Counted from the stretch's first letter, positions 1-12,013 are shown. The stretch is 64,000 bases of DNA from Phyto melanocephala (GCA_941918925.1 OW799235.1:105045947-105109946), one strand, 5' to 3'. A program made the numbers and translations. Notes: generated from the sequence alone by a model not told the origin.

Positions 1-1554
1 ATCAGTTGACGACTCAAGGCTACCTTATGAATAGATATGCCCTGGTATAACTAATCCGAATATATACTTCAGCCTTGAAAATAAATATATTTCTGAGATT
101 TAGCTAGAATAGTAGTGTGTGTACCACAAAGGATACCACTATGAAAATAATTTCCCTACCATTTTTTTTTCCAAAATCTTACCAAATCCTACTGTTTTTC
201 TAAGACTGACTTAGTAAATGTAGAGATGCCGATTTAAGTAGCAAAACAGATTTATGTATGTTTAAGTAAATAAAAGAAAAAGTGAATAGTAATAAAATTG
301 TAATTTCTAATTTTTATTTAGGCTCTTTATTTATTACTAATAACCGTTATTTCGCTATCAAACAATGAGTAGCTTCTATAGGGTTTATATAAAAATTATA
401 TAATTTTTTATAAAAAAAAAAACAAAAAGTGATCTCAAGCTTAAATAAAAATAAGAAATTATCAGTACAAAGATCAAGAAATTTAGACGATATGTTTAAT
501 AAAATTACATAATTTGTACTAATTTTCTTCAATTGTATGTAAATGTATCCAAAATATTTTTAAATTTGTATTAATATTTAATACAAGTTGCACTAAGACA
601 TAGTCTATTCCACTGTATATGAATCCTGAATGCTGATAATATTATTTAAAGCAATGTTTATGTTGTCGTTCAGGAAAACAAAAAACCATTTTGTTTTGTA
701 ACTCTTAAATATTGCACTTATACATATCCACTACTAATTATTTTTGCTCCAACCAATATATCGTGAAATATTTTAGAAGATAAATAAATGACCAATAAAT
801 ATTTAAAATGGAGCAATAAAAAAGATATTCATTTTTTTTGCAAGATTAAGTGAATATTTTTTACAATTGAACTACTTCAATCTTTTTACCAAATTATTTT
901 CAAATTAAAAAAAAAATATTTCAAATTTTGGTCCCATCGTACCAAAGTGATTATAACCCCAAGCTGCCAAAAGTATTGTTGCTAAGAAAAACATTTGAAA
1001 GTTTCTATTGTGGTTCAAATTTAAAAATATTTCGCGTGTTATATTTATTTATTATATTGAAATATTTAAATCAGCAGCTGGCAAATACATTAAAGATTAA
1101 AAATTTTTTAATATTTTGAATTTAGTAGAAAACCAAAGTGCATATAAATGTCCTTGAAGAACTTATTTAAAGGACAATACGCGAAATGGTTTCAAGTTTA
1201 AGTTTATATTTTATTTAATTCATTTATTAAAACTTAATTATATTATAAACAGAGTTATAAGAATTCACAAATAGTATTACAACAATTAACATCTGATTAA
1301 TTAAATCAAGAAACTACTAACATCACAGTTTCAAGGAAAAGTTTTTCATAAAAAACCTGGTATCAAATTATAAACAATTTTAATACAATCATTAAAATGT
1401 GTCCTTTTAACAAAATACTATCAATGGTTGTTCAGCAAATTTCTTATTATTTCAAAATATGAAGTTCTGCATTTAACATTAAGTTCCCTTGCCAATAAAT
1501 TGAACATTTTTAAGATAAAGTTTCTATGTAGAAGATAAGCTGGATATCAAATTT
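1..1554. other. A+T-rich unassigned DNA
   Basis: I see no gene, inverted ends or tandem array here. The short open frames have no recognisable motif and consist of A/T-biased codons, so I treat them as chance. Runs of A and T are frequent. Confidence 0.6.
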
Positions 1555-1908
1555 ATAATTATTTCAAAGTTGTATTTCGAATAATTTGAAATTTTTTTGT
1601 ATTATTTTAGCAGCCTTTTCAGACCAGACTGGACAATCATAGGTCACAATTGGACGAATACACATTTTGTAAATTAGTACTTTACTTCGTCTAATTAAGG
1701 CATACAGGGCACGCCTACACTTAATTTTCTTCTCACAAATGTAATAAACATGCTCTAGGAATAACGGTTTTTTTCAAGAATTACTTCTAGATATTTAATT
1801 TCGTCCTTCGTCGTTAACTTGTATTTTCCATTTTCCTAATTATCGCATTTGAAGTCTTACAGCAACAAATAAATGCGTTGTTATCCGCGTAAAAAGCTGA
1901 ATCATTGT
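1555..1908 (-). pseudogene. Jockey-like LINE reverse transcriptase relic (C-terminal half)
   Basis: Read on the minus strand with frameshifts, the DNA gives FYADNNAFICCCKTSNA near 1850-1900, a variant of the Y-A-D-D reverse transcriptase active site with the second Asp changed to Asn. It then gives IKYLEVILEKN (usual KYLGVxLD block), and after an indel ALYALIRRSKVLIYK followed by CIRPIVTYDCPVWS. The last is the conserved thumb segment of jockey-clade non-LTR retrotransposons, where the IRP-x-x-x-Y-x-x-x-x-W pattern is typical. Several stops and at least two frameshifts show that it is dead. No 5' part, endonuclease or tail is visible, so it is a truncated, old insertion. The clade call rests on motif resemblance only. 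Confidence 0.72.
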
Positions 1909-2224
1909 ATCAGCTTAATGCAATATCAGATGTATTTATTGAGTATAGTGAGAAGTACCGATATTTTAGGCATTTTAAATTTATATATAGTGATTAGGAA
2001 TAACAAAGCTCTGCGAAATACATTTTTAATTACGTATATTTGTTGTTACAAAGTAAATCCATTTAGTGTGTAAAATATTTGTCATCTGAAGTGTTATTTA
2101 TTTAGCGAGAGGCTTGCCATTATCGAATATATTTTATTTAATAATCAAAGAGCTTCTCAAAATAGGTTAAACATATTTCAAAAGTAGCAGACGTAGCTCG
2201 AGTAACTGGCTTTAAACTGATTTT
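1909..2224. other. unassigned spacer
   Basis: Nothing recognisable lies between the two transposon relics. Confidence 0.5.
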
Positions 2225-2440
2225 TTAAACAAAAATTTCTTTATCGATGAAGTCCGTATCTTAATCGGGGTTGCATGAACAAGCATAATTGTTATTGTAA
2301 AAAAATTGTCATTTCATCTGGAGAAAAAGACTGCTCAATGCGGTGTCATTGGGCCGTATTTTTTTTCGCAAATAATGCTAGAAAATTACAGATATTATCT
2401 TATCACTAAGCAGACACGCCTTTACAAACTTAAAAAAAAA
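2225..2440 (+). pseudogene. Tc1/mariner transposase scrap (catalytic region)
   Basis: Translated in shifting plus-strand frames, this stretch gives FIDEVRI, then YLNRGCMNKHNC, then GVIGPYFF. These correspond in order to the mariner blocks FSDEAHFxLNGxVNKQNC and GGVIGPYFF around the catalytic core. Frameshifts separate every block and no inverted ends are visible. It is a heavily decayed fragment, similar in wording to the relics at 28915 and 37020. Confidence 0.6.
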
Positions 2441-3070
2441 ATAATTTTTTTACATAAATTTTTAGGAATTTTTTCCACTTAAAGAGGAGTTTTCGGAGAA
2501 ATATTTTTTATGTTTTGGATGGACGAAAAAGAGGTATTTAACAGCTCTGGTGGGATTGTATATAAGTTTTCTAACGAATTCACAACCACAAAGCAAGTTT
2601 TTCGACAAAATACATATCAAAGCATATTCATACACCAGGGGTGTAAAATTCAACATATTTTTATCTTTATTAACGACTATTAAATTTAGAAAGTTATAAT
2701 TAATAATACCACTTATAGTATAGAATAAAAAAATAAACAAAACAAAGGTAAAGTTTTCTAAAGGTCAGAAATATACAATAAATTAAATAAATGTTTCAAT
2801 TAAATAAAATTTTGCCATTTCTCTGGTAATCTTCACTGACTGACTGACCATTTAATCTCGATGAATATGCTTTTATGAATATCAAACAACTGCATAAATC
2901 TGACCATATAATTAATGGATTATCGAAAATTAGCTTAATTAAGATTGTATTGTTCTTAGTGACAACAATTTAAAACAAAAAATTGTGTGAAATAGTTAAA
3001 CTGTATTACTTTATAGATTTTATAAAAGAAATAAAATTAGTTTTTAAAACTAACAACAAACTAAAACAAA
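2441..3070. other. unassigned A+T-rich DNA
   Basis: No repeat partner or coding signal was recognised. A 92-codon minus-strand frame at 2462-2740 has no domain and is probably chance. Confidence 0.5.
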
Positions 3071-3212
3071 CAAGTAAGAGCACTATATTCGGCTGTGCCG
3101 AATCTTTTATACCCACCACCAATTTTGTGTACATTTAAAGGACAATATTTATTATTTTGTTAATCATTATGGAATAATCTCTTTCTAATAAAATATGTAT
3201 TACTTTCTTTGT

Positions 3213-3828
3213 AGAGGGTGGTTAATTTTAAGGGCCCATGTTGAAGGTGAACTACACCTAGTCTTTAAATTTGTTTTCTGCATTTCACTTGACATTTCTC
3301 AATCTAAAACTTACTCAATTTGATCCGTGGAAAGATACGCAAATGAGCAACGCTTTAAAGTTATTCAGGTTTTTTATAAAAATGGGCGTTTAAATCAAAA
3401 TGCATTTTGTGCAGTTCGTAATTCTTTTGATCATAACATAACATAATCGTTCAAATTCGTCCACAAGCGGGAGAATTGTAAAAAATATTAAAATCTCAGC
3501 AAAACAGGTCTGTATAAAATGTTAGAAAATCTGTTAATGCCTTCTTAGTTCGTTGAATGGGAACCATTGCTGTTTTTTGCGATAGTGTGGCAAAAGAGCA
3601 GTCAACCTCGCCTCATCATCATGCCCAACAATTGAGCATCAATATTGTCATTGAAAATTTGGACCATCAGAAAGAGGAGTGGCGCCAAGGATGGGGGGCC
3701 ATTTGGCCGATATTTTGTTATATATATAATTGAAATATACAAATATTATAATTACAAAAAGAAATAATAAAAATATCCTAAATAATTTGTGTTTTATTCA
3801 AATTCAACATAAAATTTAACCACCCTTT
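3213..3828 (+). mobile_element. Tc1/mariner deletion derivative embedded in DINE copy 1
   Basis: Imperfect inverted ends AGGGTGGTTAA-TTTTAAGGGCC (3213) and TTTAACCACCCT (ending 3828) flank about 0.6 kb, and the TA dinucleotides next to both ends fit mariner target duplications. Inside, a degraded transposase N-terminus (VERYAN-QRFKVIQVFYKNGR) is joined to a degraded C-terminus. It sits between the same flanking words (tttctttgtag / ttataactgcgatatgctac) as in the copies at 13694 and 45304, so it was resident before the composite spread. The stand-alone copy at 8829 is the best preserved. Confidence 0.78.
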
Positions 3829-3872
3829 ATAACTGCGATATGCTACTAAAATGCTTTTGTAAGTGTAGTCTT

Positions 3873-5775
3873 TCAATGAAAGTGGGCGTTAAAGTAGGCG
3901 TGTCAATAAAGTTTCTGCTAATAAATACAACTTTGATATTTCAATATAGTCCTTTATCTTCCCAAAAATTTTGTCAATAGAGAAATTACATGAGTTTAAG
4001 ATAAACCGTTATATAGGAGGTAGGCGTTAAAGTGCGCGTGTAACTTAAACTTTTTGGCGCAACAATTACATTGATTAGAAGGATATACGTAGCAAATTTG
4101 ATCATCATACCTCTAATTTTAACGGTTTTATGAGCTTTTAAATTTCATTAACGGTAGATAACGTGAAAAGTGGGCGTTATAGTAGGCGTGTCAAAGTTAT
4201 TTTTGCGAATGAGTACAACTTAGGTGTTTCAATATAGCCCTTTATTATTCCAAAATCTTTATTAATAGAGAAATTATATGAATTTTAGATAAATCGTTAT
4301 ATGGGAGGTGGGCGTAAAAGTGGGCGTGGCACCATAATTTTTTGGCATAGTAATGAAATTGCCTAGTGGGATAGACGTTGCAAAATTTATCATCATACCT
4401 CTAATTTTAGCGGTTTTATGAGCTTTTAAATTTCATTAATGGTAGATAACGTGAAAAGTGGGCGTTATAGTAGGCGTGTCAAAGTTGTTTTTGCTAATGA
4501 GTACAACTAAGGTGTTTCAATATAGTCCTTTATTATTCCAAAATCTTTATTAATAGAGAAATTATATGAATTTTAGATAAATCGTTATATGGGAGGTGGG
4601 CGTAAAAGTGGGCGTGGCACCATAATTTTTTAGCATAGTAATGAAATTGCCTAGGGGGATAGACGAAGCAAAATTTATCATCATACCTCTATTTTTAGCG
4701 GTTTTATGAGCTTTTAAATTTCATTAATGGTAGATAACGTGAAAAGTGGGCGTTATAGTAGGCGTCTCAAAGTTGTTTTTGCTAATGAGTACAACTAAGG
4801 TGTTTCAATATAGTCCTTTATTATTCCAAAATCTTTATTAATAGAGAAATTATATGAATTTTAGATAAATCGTTATATGGGAGGTGGGCGTAAAAGTGGG
4901 CGTGGCACCATAATTTTTTAGCATAGTAATGAAATTGCCTAGGGGGATAGACGTAGCAAAATTTATCATCATACCTCTAATTTTAGCGGTTTTATGAGCT
5001 TTTAAATTTCATTAATGGTAGATAACGTGAAAAGTGGGCGTTATAGTAGGCGTCTCAAAGTTGTTTTTGCTAATGAGTACAACTTAGGTGTTTCAATATA
5101 GTCCTTTATTATTCCAAAATCTTTATTAATAGAGAAATTATATGAATTTTAGATAAATCGTTATATGGGAGGTGGGCGTAAAAGTTGGCGTGGCACCATA
5201 TTTTTTTGGCATAGTAATGAAATTGCCTAGGGGGATAAACGTAGCAAAATTTATCATCATACCTCTAATTTTAGCGGTTTTATGAGCTTTTAAATTTCAT
5301 TAATGGTAGATAACGTGAAAAGTGGGCGTTATAGTAGGCGTGTCAAAGTTGTTTTTGCTAATGAGTACAACTTAGGTGTTTCAATATAGTCCTTTATTAT
5401 TCCAAAATCTTTATTAATAGAGAACTTATATGAATTTTAGATAAATCGTTATATGGGAGGTGGGCGTAAAAGTGGGCGTGGCACCATAATTTTTTGGCAT
5501 AGTAATGAAATTGCCTAGGAGGATAGACATAGCAAAATTTATCATCATACCTCTAATTTTAGCGGTTTTATGAGCTATTAAATTTCATTAACGGTAGATA
5601 ACGTGAAAAGTGGGCGTTGTAGTAGGCGTGTCAAAGTTATTTTTGCGAATGAGTACAACTGAGGTGTTTCAATATAGGCCTTTATTATTCCAAAATCTTT
5701 ATTAATAGAGAAATTATATGAATTTTAGTTAAAACGTTATATAGGAGGTGGGCGTAAAAGTGAGCGTGGCACATT
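3873..5775. repeat. 288-bp tandem array, about seven units
   Basis: The landmark ACGTGAAAAGTGGGCGTTAT recurs at 4161, 4449, 4737, 5025, 5313 and 5601, exactly 288 bp apart each time. An older divergent unit lies in the same register from 3873. Units contain paired GTGGGCG words (ggtgggcgtaaaagtgggcg) and ATCATCATACCTCTAATTTT. The central units differ at only a few positions, which suggests recent expansion or gene-conversion-like homogenisation; the outer units are more diverged. No open frame spans a unit. The array lies inside the DINE-1-like element. Confidence 0.95.
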
Positions 5776-6386
5776 GATTTGCCGTTACAAGAAAGCGTGT
5801 CACCAAAAAGCAAAGTGTGCAAAATTTCAGAGTCGTACATCCAATTTTGTTGCTTTTATGACGTTTTTGTTTTTAAATATACCGAAAAATACACTGTGCG
5901 GTATTAATTTTCGTACATTTTGATGGATAACTCCTCTCCTAATGCATAGATTTAGACAATTTTCGGGGAAAAATATTGTCTTTACGCAGGAAATATATAT
6001 TCGAAGTTTTATGAGTCTACGTTAAGGCGTTTGGACACAATTCCATTTTATTCGATGTTCGAAGGACACGGTTTTTTCGAACTACTCTTGCTTTTCGAGC
6101 TATAACTCTCTTCCTAATATTCCGATTTAGCCCATTTTCAATAACAAACAAACCTTGTCTATAAGAAAGATTCTGGCAAAATTTGAGTGCGACCTCTATT
6201 TCGGTGCAACCTCTATCGTGCTTTCAACAGACGGACAGACGGATGGACATAGCTAGATCGTCATAAAATCAAACCACGATTTAGAATATATATACTTTAT
6301 GGGGTCTAAAATGGATATTTCGATGTGTTACAAACGGAATGACAAAATGAATATACCCCTACCATTTTTTTGGTGGCGGGTATAAA

Positions 6387-7534
6387 AATTCCGCCAACCA
6401 TAAACAACCACTATCATTCAATAGAAGTTTTAAATTTTTTTTCTGCACTGACATTGTTAAATTTTAAAATAAGCAAAAACAAAAATGTTAAAAACTTTCA
6501 TTTAATCATTTACTATAATCAAAAGTATTTTAGTTTTTTGTCATTTTTCATTAATATGCAAAGTTGTAAAAGACAATTTTTACTTGAAGATAAACTCTTA
6601 ATAAAAGTGATGATAAATCATCATACTCTTATCATCTTTAGCAAATCATACACACTTCATTGATGCACTTCTGGCCTATGTGTCATACATTTTTTTTCGC
6701 TTATCCCTACCAATTGTTTGTCTCTTGTTCTTGACTATTTTTTCATTTGGGTTTTTTTTAGCATTTAACAACTCAAGTGATGTGAGTTAAAGCGGCGACA
6801 TGCTCAAGTCAAAACCATTCATTCATTCGCTCACTCATTCATTCGTTCGTTTTGTCTAACAGTCATTTATTTTTTACAGCAACAAACGTACATTTCCCTT
6901 GAAAAAAGTTTCTATGCATACTAGTGGCTTTTATACATATACATACATACATACATTTGTGTGTATATTATTCACTATACGTATGCTTATCAGTTAATAT
7001 TTTAATACTTATCAAAAGTTTGTGTATGTTTTTCTATGTGAATGTATGTAAATTTAGCTTTTGTTGGAGCAAGCATCAGTAGTTAACGAACAAAAACAAC
7101 AACAAAAAACATTAAGTTTTTCTTAACAGTTATGTATCTTCCTTCGTATGTACATTACTACATTGTCTATTATGTTGTTTTTATGATATCCACTACATAC
7201 AAGTTACTGTCATGTGATGGCTTTATCCTTTAGTTTGGACATTTTTAGTTTTGTGTGTTATAGACAAATTTTAAATAAAATACCTAAAATATAGAAAAAA
7301 GAAATATCATTAATTTTTTGGTTTACTTTAAGTAAACTTAATTATTGGATTAATTTAATTTCTACATGAAGCCAGAAATAAATATAACAAAAAAAATTGT
7401 CTGCAAAGTTCAAACTTTTAATATTTTCCACATGTTTGGTAAAAATATATTAAATTAGCTTATATTAATTATTATTTTTTTTAAGCAATAATTCTTTAGT
7501 TTTGTAAAATTCAGCTCGCTCTAATATTGATTTC
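6387..7534. other. unassigned DNA with CATT/CATA microsatellites
   Basis: The stretch has a (CATT)-type microsatellite at about 6816-6855 and (CATA) repeats at about 6930-6955. No coding signal or inverted ends were seen. Confidence 0.5.
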
Positions 7535-8031
7535 TAAAGGGTCCGCCATCTAACGATTTTTTTTCAACTTGTGCTTATTTGGTGAATGGTAACACTTAGC
7601 TCATGTCTGATTTGACAGCTAATTAGTTTTATCCTTCCGCTGAACAAATGTGGTTATGTTCTCGCTTCGCTAAGTAGGCCTGCGATCGACTCGCAGAAGA
7701 TGGCGATTTGGCCAAAAAAAATCATTTTTTCAGATGAAAGTCATTTTGATCTTAGCGGGTATGAAAACAAGCATTTGGGGCACATAAAACCCTCACGCAT
7801 ACATTGAAAAGCCGATACACCCAAAACGTTTGGTGCGGATTTTGGTCCAAAAGCATAATTGAGCCATTTTTATTCAAAAATGAGCAAGGAGTGGCCATAG
7901 CCAATGGCAATAATTATCGGGCCATGTTGAACGAATTTTTGTTCACAAAAATTTAAGAGGAGGATATTGGCAACATTTAGTTTCAACAGGACGGCGCTAC
8001 GAGCCACACAGCCGAAGCTACACTTTTTTAT
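7535..8031 (+). mobile_element. Tc1/mariner family A element, truncated, with transposase relic
   Basis: The left end TAAAGGGTCCGCCATCTAA at 7535 matches the inverted ends of the related elements at 49787 and 54534. The transposase start region is followed after a deletion by IIFSDESHFDLSGYENK (catalytic D block). After frameshifts come ANGNNYRAMLNEFLFTKI, EEDIGNI and FQQDGATSHTAEATL, the second conserved Asp block of Tc1/mariner transposases. At least two stop codons and several frameshifts are present. The right end and the last catalytic block are missing; similarity stops near 8031 where a DINE-like fragment starts. It encodes nothing functional. Confidence 0.82.
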
Positions 8032-8503
8032 AGCATCTGACGAAAGAACTTCAGCTTAAACTAAAAATTTTTTTTTTGCTTATAACTTTGCCGATTAGTG
8101 ACCGATTTTTCAAATTACCTAATCCAATAGCTTCAAAGCCAAATCGTATCTACAAATAGTAGAAAACGTGTCTATAAATTATCCAAGGGGTTAATAAACT
8201 TGTTTTAAATTGTGGATTAAATATGGTAAAAAACAGAGGCAGTCGTATTTATTTGCTTATATCTCAGAAAGTTATGAGGCAATTGAACTGGATTTTGCCA
8301 AAGATTTATACTAAAAACAGCTCTGTGTTACAAGTAGGAGCGTCTCAAAATTCAATCAACACATGGACAGACGGACATAGCTAAATTTCCTTCTCATAAG
8401 CTTTCAAAAAATGATATACTTTATGGGGTAAAAAAACTAATATAGTAGGAATTACATACGGAATAACAAAGCTATTTATGGCACCCGAGTAAAGGGTATA
8501 AAA
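8032..8503 (-). mobile_element. DINE-1-like fragment (second subfamily)
   Basis: Read on the minus strand it begins TATACCCTTTACTCGGGTG near 8500, followed by 'tgatatactttatgggg'-type and 'gacggacatagcta'-type words in reversed order, as expected for the 5' portion of a DINE-1-like element. It lacks the 288-bp units and the ATTCGGC hairpin. Words such as 'ccgattagtgacc', 'aaaacagaggcagtc' and 'atatctcagaaa' recur around 34303-34480, so that region probably holds a decayed relative. Confidence 0.6.
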
Positions 8504-8828
8504 GATCTTTTTAAGTGTTTCAACTAAACTTTGTATTTTGATGATATATAATAACTAACTAACTAACTATAGACTTCAGATAGTTTCTTATAAAATCACA
8601 ATAGATTCAGTAGAGTGAGTGGCAGAGGTCTTCGTTGAGTCTAACGTCGGGAGTTTCTAAGTTTAAATTTTCTCGATAACAAAAACTTTTAAAATAGTGA
8701 AGATGCGAACACATTTGTTTCATTTACGCAAGTGATGTAATATGACGTTTGTGTTTATGATATTTTAAACTGTTCATCCAAAAAACTCCGCAAAAATGTG
8801 TAACAACAAAGAGAAATATAAACATAAA
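8504..8828. other. unassigned spacer
   Basis: A short (AACT) run lies near 8562. Nothing else was recognised. Confidence 0.5.
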
Positions 8829-9445
8829 TAAAGGGTGGTTAAATTTTAAGGGCCGATGTTGAATGTACACCACATCTAAGCGTCAAGTTTTTTTTCTGCA
8901 ATTCATTTGACATTTCTCAATTTCAATCTCACTCAATTTGAGCCATGGAAAGATACACAATCGGGCAACGCGTTAAAGTTATTCAGGCTTGCTATGAAAA
9001 TGGGCGCTTACATCAAAATGCATTTCGTGCACTGTGTGATTTTTATTTTTTGTCAACATAATCGTTCGAATTCGTCCACAATCGTGAGAATTGTTAAAAA
9101 TATTTTAATTTCAGCAAAACAGGTCTGTATGAAATGTGAAAACATCTGTGAATGCCATCTTAGTTCGCTGAATGGGAAACATTGCTGTTTTTCACGATAA
9201 CGTGGCAAAAAAGCAAGTAACCTCGACTCATCATCGTGCCCAACAATTGAACATCAACATTGTGATTAAAAATTTGGACCATCGGATAGAGGTGTCTCGC
9301 GGCGCCCATTTGGCCGATATTTTCTTCCATACATAATTGAACTATACCAATATTATCATAATATAAAGAAATGACAATAACTTCCTAAATAATTTGTGCT
9401 TTATTCAAAATCATCATCGGCCCTTAAAATCTAACCACCTTTTAT
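8829..9445 (+). mobile_element. Tc1/mariner family B, stand-alone internally deleted copy
   Basis: The element starts AAGGGTGGTTAAATTTTAAG at 8831 and ends with the inverted version (cggcccttaaaatctaacca, then cctttt) by 9443. TA is present on both sides, consistent with a TA target duplication. At about 615 bp it is roughly half the length of a full mariner (about 1.3 kb is usual). It is the best-preserved local relative of the mariner copies inside the three DINE-like composites, so this lineage transposed independently. Confidence 0.85.
8945..9336 (+). pseudogene. mariner transposase remnant: N-terminus fused to C-terminus
   Basis: The ATG at 8945 opens MERYTIGQRVKVIQ...YENGR, the N-terminal DNA-binding start of a Tc1/mariner transposase. 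After frameshifts it continues with STIVRIV, NIAVFHDNVA and HHRAQQLNI, the spacer between the DNA-binding and catalytic domains. It then jumps directly to NLDHRIEVSRGAHLADIFFHT and a stop, matching the usual SRGGHLxDIIFHT C-terminus. The whole DDE/D catalytic domain is missing. A defective copy like this cannot catalyse transposition but keeps the inverted ends and could have been mobilised in trans. Confidence 0.85.
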
Positions 9446-11837
9446 ATCAAAAACTTTTCATTTGTGTTCATTGTGTATTATATCGATGGCTTAATGCGAT
9501 AGAGGGCGTATGTCAATTTAAAATGAAATCGCGTTTTTAACGTTATCTGGTAGTCTTCACATAAACATATTACACCTACATAATTTTGTATGCTAGGGTT
9601 AAAAATAACGGATTTATAGCAGCATAAAAAAGATCTCACTCATTTCATTCTTTCAGATTTTATTCAATTTTGTTCCTTCTCCTGAAAAGTCGTAAAAGCC
9701 AAGATACGCCCTTTTTATATTAAGCCATCTATATATGTATGTATATAGGTCTGAATATCAATTGTTATTAAAATGATCTTTGATCAATAGAACTAAATCA
9801 TACTCGCTAAATTATACGCATCTTCGCTCGTAAATTTTTGTGTTCTATATGTGTAGGTTTTATATGTCACAAAGAACGCAATAATTTACGAACGACGACA
9901 TGGCTACCAGTAATGACAAAAATTCTGAAAAAAATTCAAAGCTTTTCGTTTCTCCTTTTTAAGGCGGTTTAAAAATGACATATTCACTTTTGTTCCACTG
10001 GTCAAAACTTTTGTCATAAATTATACTTGATGTTCACCAAAATGTTGATGTATGTATTATGCAACAAGGCCGATTATAGCACTCCCTCAAATTGTCTTTA
10101 GTTGTTTTTGCTCTTTTCTGTGTCTTTATTTTTTTCTCTCTCATATGCCTGTCGCCATCATTTATCATTGTCTCATTTAGTTCAACTGCAGTATAAGCCT
10201 TTCGGCTATAAAGTAATAAGTGTTTATGATTGTATGTGAGTTAAAGTGTTTTGGTATGTATGTGATTTTGTTGATATTGTGTTACTTTTTTGTTTGTAGT
10301 TTATGATTTGTAAATACAGTGAAAGGGCACTAGTTCGTACTCCGTAAATTCAAAAACCTCAACAATTTGAAATAACCGGCTGGTCCCTTAAGAAAGACTA
10401 TTTAATTGGAAAAAATCTTATACATTTGGTTCCGTCGTTAATTTTGATTTTTTATTTATTTAAGTTTTTTTTTATAATTCAATGTCTAGGGAAATCCTTT
10501 AAATGGTATTTAAGTTAAAACTTCCTATAATTTGTAATAGAAGCCCATGTGTTAAAAAAAACCAAAGTCATTGTTTTTTACAAATTTGTTCACAGTTTTC
10601 GTTGGTTTTCTTTTTACAATTTTTTGATCTTATTTAGATTGTTTTCCGTAAAGTGTGTGACATTAAAAAGTGGAAGAAAAACACTCATAGAGCAATTTTT
10701 ACTGGAGAAAGGACCTTATTTTTACAATTGACAAAGGAATGAAAAAAATCTAAAGTCGCAACAATATTTAGTATCGCCCCTTTAACACTTTTGGCAATTT
10801 GGAAAAGGAGTTCATATTGAAAGCTTCTTAAGGTTGGAAAGTAAGATGAGTTATTTTTGTTTATTATTACATATTATTTGCTTCGTTTAATTAAACTGTA
10901 ACCGTTTTAAATAATTAGAGCCACCTCAAATTCAAACCCTTTTAATTCATCTTTTTAAACTTGTAAAATCGAAATCTCTATATATTGAAAATTCCTCTAA
11001 ATCGTAAAAAGCAGTTTGTTTCTTCGAATTACAGGGATTCTACTGTATTATACAATATGAAAAAAAAGATAGAGTTTAAAAATGAAAGGAACAAAAAAAA
11101 ATCATAACTACAAGTCACAGTGTCATTAGAAACACGTCTATGTCATTTGCATTTAACATCATCACATTACTTGTGGCACTTTCTTTTAAAAATGATAGAA
11201 TATTCAATATATAAATACAAAAGAATTAAAAAAAATATCATAAAAATAAAACATGTTTAATACATGTTTGTAAAATAAATTTACATGAAATAACTACCAC
11301 GGTACGAAATCTATTTATCAGAAAGATATTTTGTTCAGAAAAATTTTTAGTAAAATAATCTGTATCAAAAGAATATTTTCTGTTGAATAAAACGTAGCAA
11401 AAACAAATATGTAACTATTTGAGAAAGAAAAATTTGATTACCTTTTATAAAAATTATTAAAAAATTAATTTGACAAGCAACAACGGATAAGTAAAAACTA
11501 AAACTAAATATACAGGCATGTCGCAGATATATTTAGCTCCATTCGAAATTGAAATTCAAGCACTTTTTGCTTAAAAAAATGGAATAAAACCATTTTAAAT
11601 TTCTTAATTTAAATTGATATCGACTTGTAGCAATATTCTCAAAAAACATCATTAATTTAGCATACCAAAGGAACGTCAAAATAAAAACTACTTCATAAAT
11701 GTTCGTGCTGATTAGCACTTGAATTGTTTGTACAAAAATTCATGTTCCCTAGTAAAAAATTGAGCGTGTTATCTCAAGAAATGGACCATTAAATGTCACC
11801 TCGTTCGTTCGATTTAACACGATTTAATAACAAATCA
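9446..11837. other. unassigned A+T-rich DNA
   Basis: I see no coding motif, inverted ends or array in these 2.4 kb. Small ORFs at 10549 and 11533 are low-complexity and unconvincing. Confidence 0.5.
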
Positions 11838-12013
11838 TTAGTCTATGCCAACAAGCCTACGACGTTGAAAGTCAACATTGAACGCGCAACAGCGAATATT
11901 ACAGCCGATATGTTTGACCGAGTCATCGAAAATTGGGTCCAAAGAAGAGACCACTGCTAACGTGCGCCTGCAGTGGCCATATGAACGAAGTCGAATTTCA
12001 TACATAATTGTTT
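11838..12013 (+). pseudogene. Tc1/mariner transposase C-terminal fragment
   Basis: The plus strand reads VYANKPTTLKVNIERA, then ITADMFDRVIENWVQRRDHC, and after a frameshift SGHMNEVEFHT and a stop. This is the end of a mariner-type transposase: the Y-A-x-K-P-x-T block, the x-x-V-x-x-N-W-x-x-R helix and the G-H-M-x-x-x-x-F-H-T terminus. Only the last ~60 codons survive and no inverted end is obvious downstream. It appears to be a different subfamily from families A and B. Confidence 0.75.

Larger units (their letters stand above)
3071..6386 (-). mobile_element. DINE-1-like (Helentron-type non-autonomous) composite element, copy 1
   Basis: On the minus strand the element begins TATACCCGCCACC at 6386. 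It runs through blocks recalling Drosophila DINE-1/INE-1: 'atatatactttatgggg', a short tract of repeated 'gacggacaga' words, 'agctagatcgtc', and many 'cacgcccac' words. It ends with a terminal hairpin ATTCGGC-ACA-GCCGAAT followed by ATAGTGCTCTTACTTG at 3071. DINE-1 elements are known as non-autonomous rolling-circle (Helentron-associated) repeats with a 3' stem-loop and internal tandem repeats, and this copy has both. No protein is encoded. A degenerate mariner and a 288-bp tandem array are embedded. The same termini delimit the copies at 13552 and 44477. Assignment to the DINE-1 group is from memory of its consensus, not from an alignment. Confidence 0.78.

Noticed and set aside
3071..3110. 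Bacterial-type terminator suggested by the hairpin followed by a T run
   Set aside because: The genome is eukaryotic, and the hairpin is the conserved end of a DINE-like element found three times.
3873..5775. CRISPR-like array suggested by regular spacing
   Set aside because: The whole 288-bp unit is repeated without unique spacers, in eukaryotic transposon DNA. It is a satellite-type array.
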